A stretch of 6,877 nucleotides of DNA. It comes from Bacteroidota bacterium. GTDB lineage: Bacteria > Bacteroidota > Rhodothermia > Balneolales > HLUCCA01. Where the stretch lies: positions 1 through 6,877 of the forward strand of contig DLXM01000295.1 of the NCBI GenBank assembly GCA_003448835.1, written 5' to 3'. Below the pieces are notes generated by a model that was not told the origin of the DNA, searched no databases, and was given only the letters and a program-made list of their open reading frames with translations. Every line of letters begins with the position of its first letter. Position 1 is the stretch's first letter. The translations under genes and the position numbers were made by a program. Below are positions 6,862 through 6,877 of this stretch, in pieces.

Positions 6862-6875
6862 CTACATTTTTGTAG
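6862..6875. repeat. Small inverted repeat after the last stop codon
   Basis: CTACA at 6862-6866 pairs with TGTAG at 6871-6875 around a four-T loop, six bases after the TGA at 6854-6856. The stem is only 5 bp and the window ends directly afterwards, so a terminator cannot be judged. If the upstream gene is really frameshifted, this is simply coding sequence. Confidence 0.2.
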
Positions 6876-6877
6876 AC

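Overview
The window reads as ordinary chromosomal DNA from an AT-rich bacterium of the FCB (Bacteroidota-like) group. My best guess is Balneolota or a close relative. Three things point there: starts are mostly ATG with no clear Shine-Dalgarno sequence, there is a TAnnTTTG-type -7 element upstream of one gene, and the protein families resemble those of marine Balneolota/Bacteroidota. This placement is inference, since no rRNA or other marker gene is present.

Layout. Positions 1-1057 (minus strand) carry the 5' part of a secreted lipoprotein gene that runs off the left edge. It has a lipobox, a DUF4382-like domain and then a long acidic tail of 18 six-residue GDDDSE repeats. Positions 1058-1223 form an AT-rich divergent intergenic region with a 10-bp inverted repeat. 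All later genes are on the plus strand. 1224-2333 encodes a fold-type III PLP enzyme of the D-serine dehydratase / D-threonine aldolase (DSD1-like) family. 2439-3653 encodes a MacB/FtsX-type ABC transporter permease with no ATPase gene beside it. 3833-5530 encodes a SulP (SLC26) anion transporter with a C-terminal STAS domain. 5568-6620 encodes an AI-2E family (PerM/TqsA-like) membrane protein. 6671-6856 encodes a short signal-peptide protein resembling the N-terminus of an NTF2/SnoaL-like (DUF4440-type) protein, which stops early close to the right edge.

How the genes relate. The SulP and AI-2E genes are 37 bp apart and probably share a transcript, which may start at the promoter-like element near 3782 and may continue into the NTF2-like gene. 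The D-amino-acid enzyme and the MacB-like permease are separated by 105 bp with a small inverted repeat, so they may be independent units. No pathway links all the genes. No phage, insertion sequence, CRISPR array, RNA gene or defence system is visible. The least ordinary elements are the acidic repeat tail of the lipoprotein and the truncated gene at the right edge.
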